A stretch of 7,759 nt of DNA from Clostridiales bacterium UBA1446. GTDB taxonomy: Bacteria; Bacillota; Clostridia; Oscillospirales; Oscillospiraceae. Shown piece by piece: positions 3,721 through 7,759 of this stretch (its first letter is position 1; each line of letters begins with the position of its first letter). The position numbers and the translations under genes were made by a program. The notes under the pieces are model-generated. The model was not told the DNA's origin, made no database searches, and saw only the letters and a program-made list of their open reading frames with translations. The stretch covers positions 1 through 7,759 of the forward strand of contig DCTG01000076.1 of NCBI GenBank assembly GCA_002329245.1. The letters are read 5' to 3'.

Positions 3721-5673
3721 ATGGAACTGAAATACCCGCGCCTGTTCAGTCCAATTAAAATCGGCAATGTGACGCTGCGCAACAGAATCATCGCGTCGCC
3801 GACTTCTCAGCCCAGTCTCGAACCGCCGGTATACCTGAAGAAAGAGTGCGTCGCCTTTTACGAGCTGCGCGCAAAGGGCGGCGCGGCCGCAGTCACGTTA
3901 GGGGATACCGTGGTCCATTCCCGGACGGGCCTGATGCACCCCTATAAGATCCGGATCGACGACCCGGCGGCGATACCGTCCCTTGCCGATACCGCGCGGG
4001 CTATCCGCCAGCACGGGGCAATTCCTTCTCTTGAACTGACGCACGGGGGAAAATTCGCCAACGTGTCCAATTTAATCAATAAAGTGAATACCGGCGTTCC
4101 GGCTTACGGGCCGAGTCATGAGGTTAACGCCGACGGCTGCGAAATCTTGGAGATGCCGGAAGAACTCATTTTAGAGATCGTGGAGGCTTTCGGCAAAGGC
4201 GCGGCGGTGGCGAAAATGGCGGGCTTCGGCATGGTTACCGTCCACGGCGGCCACGGCTGGCTGATCGCGCAATTCATGTCTCCCGCAACCAACCGCCGCA
4301 CGGACCGCTTTGGGGGCAGCCGGGAAAACAGAATGCGCTTCCCGCTTATGGTTTTGGACAGCATCCGCGCGGCTGTGGGACCGGGCTTTCCCATTGAATT
4401 TCGCATGAGCGGAGCGGAATTTACCGAGGGCGGTTATGACGTGGATGAGGGGGTCGAAATTGCAAAGCTGCTGGCTCCCAAGGTGGACCTGCTGCATGTG
4501 TCCGCCGGGGTACATGACAATCCGGACACCTTTACCATTACCCATCCCTCCATGTTCCTGCCGCACGGCTGCAACGTTTTTTTGGCGGAACGCATCAAAA
4601 AAGCGGTGGATGTGCCCGTCGCCACGATTGGAGGTATTTCAGACCCCGCGATGATGGAAGAAATCATTGCTTCCGGCAAGGCGGACATCGTGGAGATGAG
4701 CCGCTCGCTCATGGCCGACCCCTATCTGCCGACAAAGGCGCGTTTGGGCAGGGACGAGGATATCGTAAAATGCATGCGCTGCTTTGTCTGTATGAACCAG
4801 CTCCGGACCACACGCAACATGAAATGTGCCCTCAACCCCGTCATCGGCCGAGAGCTGGAGCACATGCATATGCTGCCGCCCACGGAACCGAAACGTGTTT
4901 TGGTGGCGGGAGGTGGCCCCGCCGGTATGCAGGCGGCGATCGCCGCGGCCGGACGCGGGCACAGCGTAATCCTCTGCGAGGTCTCCGATGCCTTGGGCGG
5001 GCAGCTCAAGTGCGAAAAATATGTTCCCTTCAAGCAGGATCTGTATGATTTTATTCGCGTATTGAGCCGCAGAATGGAGCAGGCCGGTGTGGAGGTGCGT
5101 CTCAACACAAAGGTAACGCCCGAATTGGTCCGCTCCCTCGCTCCGGATGCTCTGATCATTGCCCTTGGCGCGGATCATATCGTACCGAACATACCGGGAA
5201 TCCACCGAGAAAATGTCCGTTTCCTGCCCGCGCTGCAGCAGGAGAATCCCGAATTTGGGAAGCGCGTCGTCGTATTGGGCGGCGGCCTGGTGGGCTGCGA
5301 GACAGCGATCCATCTGCGGGACATGGGCCATGAGGTTACGGTAGTCGAGATGTGCGAAGACTTCGCGGCAGACGCGCCTTTGTTCCACAAGCAGGCGATC
5401 GGCATTCAGTTCCGGAACGGAATTGCGCTGAGGCTGAATACCCGGGCGGTGGAGATTACAAAGGACGGCGTTCGCTGCGTGGGATCCGGAAAGAATGAGG
5501 TGTTTTATCCGGCTGACACGGTGTTCTGCGCCGTTGGTTTGCGCTCGCGCGAGGCGGAGCGGGAAGAACTGCGGGATACGGCGCCGCTGGTTTTCACGGT
5601 GGGAGACTGCGTCGCGCCCGGGCAGGTGACACAAGCCGTTGCGGGTGGATATTACGCCGCATTGGATATCTGA
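3721..5673 (+). CDS. FMN/[4Fe-4S]/FAD NAD(P)H-dependent ene-reductase, copy 1 (enoate reductase / dienoyl-CoA reductase family)
   Basis: A 650-residue cytoplasmic flavoenzyme predicted to pass electrons from NAD(P)H through FAD and an iron-sulfur cluster to FMN and then to an activated C=C bond. Residues 1-345 form the Old Yellow Enzyme TIM barrel (LELTHGGKF; HGGHGWLIAQF; Arg228 in EFRMSG; His265; VEMSRSLMADP). Cys351, 354, 357 and 369 (Cx2Cx2Cx11C) hold the cluster, with spacing like trimethylamine dehydrogenase. GGGPAG (397-402) with Glu420 binds FAD, GGGLVG (520-525) binds NAD(P)H, and VGDC near 627-630 closes the FAD site. Position 180 is Trp where E. coli FadH has catalytic Tyr166. Start: ATG with AGGAGG (3708-3713) 7 bases upstream. 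First gene of a two-gene operon divergent from LysR. Substrate unknown: unsaturated carboxylates, acyl-CoAs or enones are all possible. Confidence 0.93.
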   Translation: MELKYPRLFSPIKIGNVTLRNRIIASPTSQPSLEPPVYLKKECVAFYELRAKGGAAAVTLGDTVVHSRTGLMHPYKIRIDDPAAIPSLADTARAIRQHGAIPSLELTHGGKFANVSNLINKVNTGVPAYGPSHEVNADGCEILEMPEELILEIVEAFGKGAAVAKMAGFGMVTVHGGHGWLIAQFMSPATNRRTDRFGGSRENRMRFPLMVLDSIRAAVGPGFPIEFRMSGAEFTEGGYDVDEGVEIAKLLAPKVDLLHVSAGVHDNPDTFTITHPSMFLPHGCNVFLAERIKKAVDVPVATIGGISDPAMMEEIIASGKADIVEMSRSLMADPYLPTKARLGRDEDIVKCMRCFVCMNQLRTTRNMKCALNPVIGRELEHMHMLPPTEPKRVLVAGGGPAGMQAAIAAAGRGHSVILCEVSDALGGQLKCEKYVPFKQDLYDFIRVLSRRMEQAGVEVRLNTKVTPELVRSLAPDALIIALGADHIVPNIPGIHRENVRFLPALQQENPEFGKRVVVLGGGLVGCETAIHLRDMGHEVTVVEMCEDFAADAPLFHKQAIGIQFRNGIALRLNTRAVEITKDGVRCVGSGKNEVFYPADTVFCAVGLRSREAEREELRDTAPLVFTVGDCVAPGQVTQAVAGGYYAALDI

Positions 5674-5692
5674 TGGGAGCCTGAGGCGAAGG

Positions 5693-5699
5693 AAGGGAG
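5693..5699 (+). promoter_or_regulatory. Ribosome binding site for reductase copy 2
   Basis: AAGGGAG ends 10 bases before the ATG at 5710. The GTG at 5701 is too close to it. The ATG at 5749 has only AAGGA (5742-5746), 2 bases away. This favours 5710, although homology to copy 1 begins at 5749. Confidence 0.45.
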
Positions 5700-5709
5700 T
5701 GTGATTGCG

Positions 5710-7701
5710 ATGCAAGAGCGCAAGGGCGTTTCAGCCGAGAGAAGGACGATGGAGCTGAAGTATCCGCACCTGTTTCAGTCGATCAAAATCGGAGCTGTTA
5801 CGCTGAGAAACCGAATTATCGCATCCCCAACCTCTCATTACGGGGTGGAGCCCCCCGCGTACCTGAAAAAAGAGTGCGCAGCCTTTTACGAGCTTCGCGC
5901 AAAGGGGGGCGCGGCCGCCGTCACGTTGGGGGATACCGTGGTGCATACCCGAACGGGCCTCATGCACCCCTACAAAATCCGAATTGACGATCCTGCCGTT
6001 ATCCCCTCTCTTGCCGATACCGCGCGGGCAATCCGGCAGCATGGGGCGATCCCTTCCCTTGAGCTGACGCATGGAGGGAAGTTTGCCAACGTAAACAATA
6101 TCGTGGGGCAGTTTGAGACCCAAAACCCCACTTACGGTCCGGACCATGGGTACAGCCCCGACGGGAAAGAAATTCTCGCAATGCCGGAGGAGCTGATCTT
6201 GGAAATCGTGGAGGCCTTCGGCAAAGGCGCGGCGGTGGCGAAGATGGCCGGCTTCGGCATGGTTACCGTTCACGGAGGCCACGGCTGGCTGATCGCGCAG
6301 TTCATGTCCCCGGGCACAAATCACCGGACGGACCGGTTCGGAGGCAGCCGGGAGAACAGAATGCGCTTCCCGCTTATGGTTCTAGACAGCATCCGCGCGG
6401 CGGTCGGACCTGGCTTTCCCATCGAATTTCGCATGAGCGGCGCGGAGTTTACCGAGTGCGGTTATGATCTGGACGAGGGCGTCGAGATTGCAAAGCTTTT
6501 AGCTTCCAAGGTGGATCTGCTGCACGTCTCCGCCGGGTTCCATGACAACCCGGATACGTTCGTACGAACGCATCCCTCCATGTTCCTGCCGCACGGCTGC
6601 AATGTTTTTTTGGCGGAACGCATTAAGAAAGCGGTAGATGTGCCTGTCGCCACGGTCGGGGGGCTTTCGGATCCCGCCATGATGGAAGAAATCATTGCTT
6701 CCGGTAAGGCGGACATCGTGGAGATGAGCCGGGCGCTCATAGCCGACCCCTTTCTGCCGGCAAAGGCGCGCTTAGGCAGGGATGAGGATATTGTTAAGTG
6801 CATGCGCTGCTTTGTCTGTATGAATCAGATGCTCAATACCAGAAGCATGAAGTGCGCCCTCAACCCCGTCATCGGCCGGGAGCTGGAGCATATGCATGCG
6901 CTGCCGCTTTCGGAGCCGAAGCGGATTTTGGTGGCGGGAGGCGGCCCCGCCGGTATGCAGGCGGCGATCGCCGCGGCCGGACGCGGGCACAGCGTAATCC
7001 TCTGCGAGGTCTCCGATGCCTTGGGCGGGCAGCTCAAGTGCGAAAAATACGTTCCCTTCAAACGGGAGCTGTACGACTATGTCCGGATTTTAAGAAACCG
7101 CATGGAGCGGGCCGGCGTGGAGGTACGCCTCAATTCAAAGGTAACGCCCGAATTGGTCCGCTCCCTTAACCCGGATGTTCTGATCGCAGCGCTCGGCGCG
7201 GAGTATATCGTACCGGAGATACCGGGCATCAAGGGAGAAAATGTGCGATTTTTACCCGCGCTGCAGCAGGAGAATCCCGGATTTGGGAAGCGCGTCGTCG
7301 TATTGGGCGGCGGACTGGTGGGCTGCGAGACAGCGATCCATCTGCGGGACATGGGCCATAAGGTTACGATAGTCGAGATGTGCGAAGACTTCGCGAAAGA
7401 CGCTCCCGTGTTCCATAAACGGGCAATCGGCATTCAGTTCCGGGAAGGCATAACCCTGGAACTGAACACCCGGGTCGTGGAAATTACAAAGGAAGGCGTC
7501 CGGTGTGCGGGCCCGGGCGGGAAAGAGGAATTCTTCCCGGCCGATACGGTGTTTTGCGCCGCAGGGTTGCGCGCACGGGAGGCGGAGCGGGAAGAATTGC
7601 GGAATACGGTTCCCTTCTTCTTCGCGGTGGGCGACTGCGTGAGCCCGGGTCAGGTGACGCAGGCCGTATCCGGCGGGTATTACGCCGCTTTGGACATCTG
7701 A
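5710..7701 (+). CDS. FMN/[4Fe-4S]/FAD NAD(P)H-dependent ene-reductase, copy 2 (tandem paralogue)
   Basis: From the Met at 5749 this protein aligns with copy 1 over 650 residues without a gap, about 85.5% identical by hand count (94 differences). All cofactor motifs are kept: Cys351/354/357/369, GGGPAG, GGGLVG, the terminal VGDC, Arg228, His265 and the unusual Trp180 (numbered from 5749). Differences concentrate at residues 116-140, just after the THGGKFAN motif, a region near the active site in this fold, so the copies may prefer different substrates. The start at 5710 has the best ribosome site and adds 13 residues (MQERKGVSAERRT) absent from copy 1; 5749 is the homology-based alternative. 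Copy 1 ends 36 bases upstream with no terminator between, so both are probably one transcript. An unequal functional pair such as BaiCD/BaiH is unlikely, as these are close paralogues. Confidence 0.92.
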   Translation: MQERKGVSAERRTMELKYPHLFQSIKIGAVTLRNRIIASPTSHYGVEPPAYLKKECAAFYELRAKGGAAAVTLGDTVVHTRTGLMHPYKIRIDDPAVIPSLADTARAIRQHGAIPSLELTHGGKFANVNNIVGQFETQNPTYGPDHGYSPDGKEILAMPEELILEIVEAFGKGAAVAKMAGFGMVTVHGGHGWLIAQFMSPGTNHRTDRFGGSRENRMRFPLMVLDSIRAAVGPGFPIEFRMSGAEFTECGYDLDEGVEIAKLLASKVDLLHVSAGFHDNPDTFVRTHPSMFLPHGCNVFLAERIKKAVDVPVATVGGLSDPAMMEEIIASGKADIVEMSRALIADPFLPAKARLGRDEDIVKCMRCFVCMNQMLNTRSMKCALNPVIGRELEHMHALPLSEPKRILVAGGGPAGMQAAIAAAGRGHSVILCEVSDALGGQLKCEKYVPFKRELYDYVRILRNRMERAGVEVRLNSKVTPELVRSLNPDVLIAALGAEYIVPEIPGIKGENVRFLPALQQENPGFGKRVVVLGGGLVGCETAIHLRDMGHKVTIVEMCEDFAKDAPVFHKRAIGIQFREGITLELNTRVVEITKEGVRCAGPGGKEEFFPADTVFCAAGLRAREAEREELRNTVPFFFAVGDCVSPGQVTQAVSGGYYAALDI

Positions 7702-7715
7702 GGAAGAAAGTAAAA

Positions 7716-7738
7716 AGAGAAGCCTGAAAGGCTTCTCT
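7716..7738. terminator. Hairpin terminator after the operon, better formed on the reverse strand
   Basis: AGAGAAGCC (7716-7724) and GGCTTCTCT (7730-7738) form a perfect 9-bp stem with a TGAAA loop, 15 bases after the stop of copy 2. On the forward strand the stem is followed by CAGCTTG, not a T-run. On the reverse strand it is followed by TTTTAC. It may therefore mainly end a convergent gene to the right, while still limiting read-through from the operon. Confidence 0.55.
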
Positions 7739-7759
7739 CAGCTTGTCGAAAAAGTCCAG

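Noticed and set aside
4639..5715. Long reverse-strand open frame opposite reductase copy 1 (358 codons)
   Set aside because: It lies entirely antisense to a strongly supported flavoenzyme and its translation has no recognisable motifs. Long antisense frames are common opposite GC-rich coding sequence.
3721..7701. BaiCD/BaiH-type bile-acid reductase pair
   Set aside because: BaiCD and BaiH are distinct subfamilies in a larger bai operon; here the two genes are close paralogues and no other bile-acid gene is visible.

Overview
The window looks like part of a Firmicutes chromosome, probably an anaerobic clostridial organism. The basis is strong AGGAGG-type ribosome sites, compact hairpin terminators, and two large flavin/iron-sulfur reductases of the enoate-reductase/2,4-dienoyl-CoA-reductase type, which are common in anaerobic Clostridia. 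It has two compositionally different parts that meet at a broken tRNA gene.

Positions 1 to about 2411 are visibly AT-rich and look like the worn end of an integrated element. They hold a DEDDh-type exonuclease gene cut short inside its second catalytic motif, an apparently intact HNH endonuclease gene, a 71-residue protein of unknown function with its own extended -10 promoter, and about 535 bases of debris containing a reverse-strand protein fragment. The stretch ends at the 3' part of a tRNA-Thr(GGT), from anticodon loop to CCA, followed by a perfect 14-bp hairpin terminator. This is the layout expected where a tyrosine-recombinase element inserted into a tRNA gene and displaced its 3' end. 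The integrase and the restored tRNA would lie left of the window.

From about 2500 to the end the DNA is GC-richer and looks like native chromosome. A LysR-type regulator on the reverse strand is divergent from two tandem flavoenzyme genes. The 204-bp divergent region holds a perfect LysR-type box (ATAGGAAAATCCTAT, T-N11-A), a good reverse-strand promoter, and a second dyad over the probable start region of the forward operon. The two enzymes align over 650 residues without a gap. By hand count they differ at 94 positions (about 85.5% identical), with the differences strongly clustered at residues 116-140. Each is predicted to carry FMN, one [4Fe-4S] cluster and FAD, and to pass electrons from NAD(P)H to an activated C=C bond.

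The most notable points are the duplicated enzyme pair with one hypervariable patch and an active-site Tyr-to-Trp change, the regulatory dyads, and the tRNA-bounded AT-rich island end with nuclease genes. No CRISPR array, complete insertion sequence or intact RNA gene is visible.
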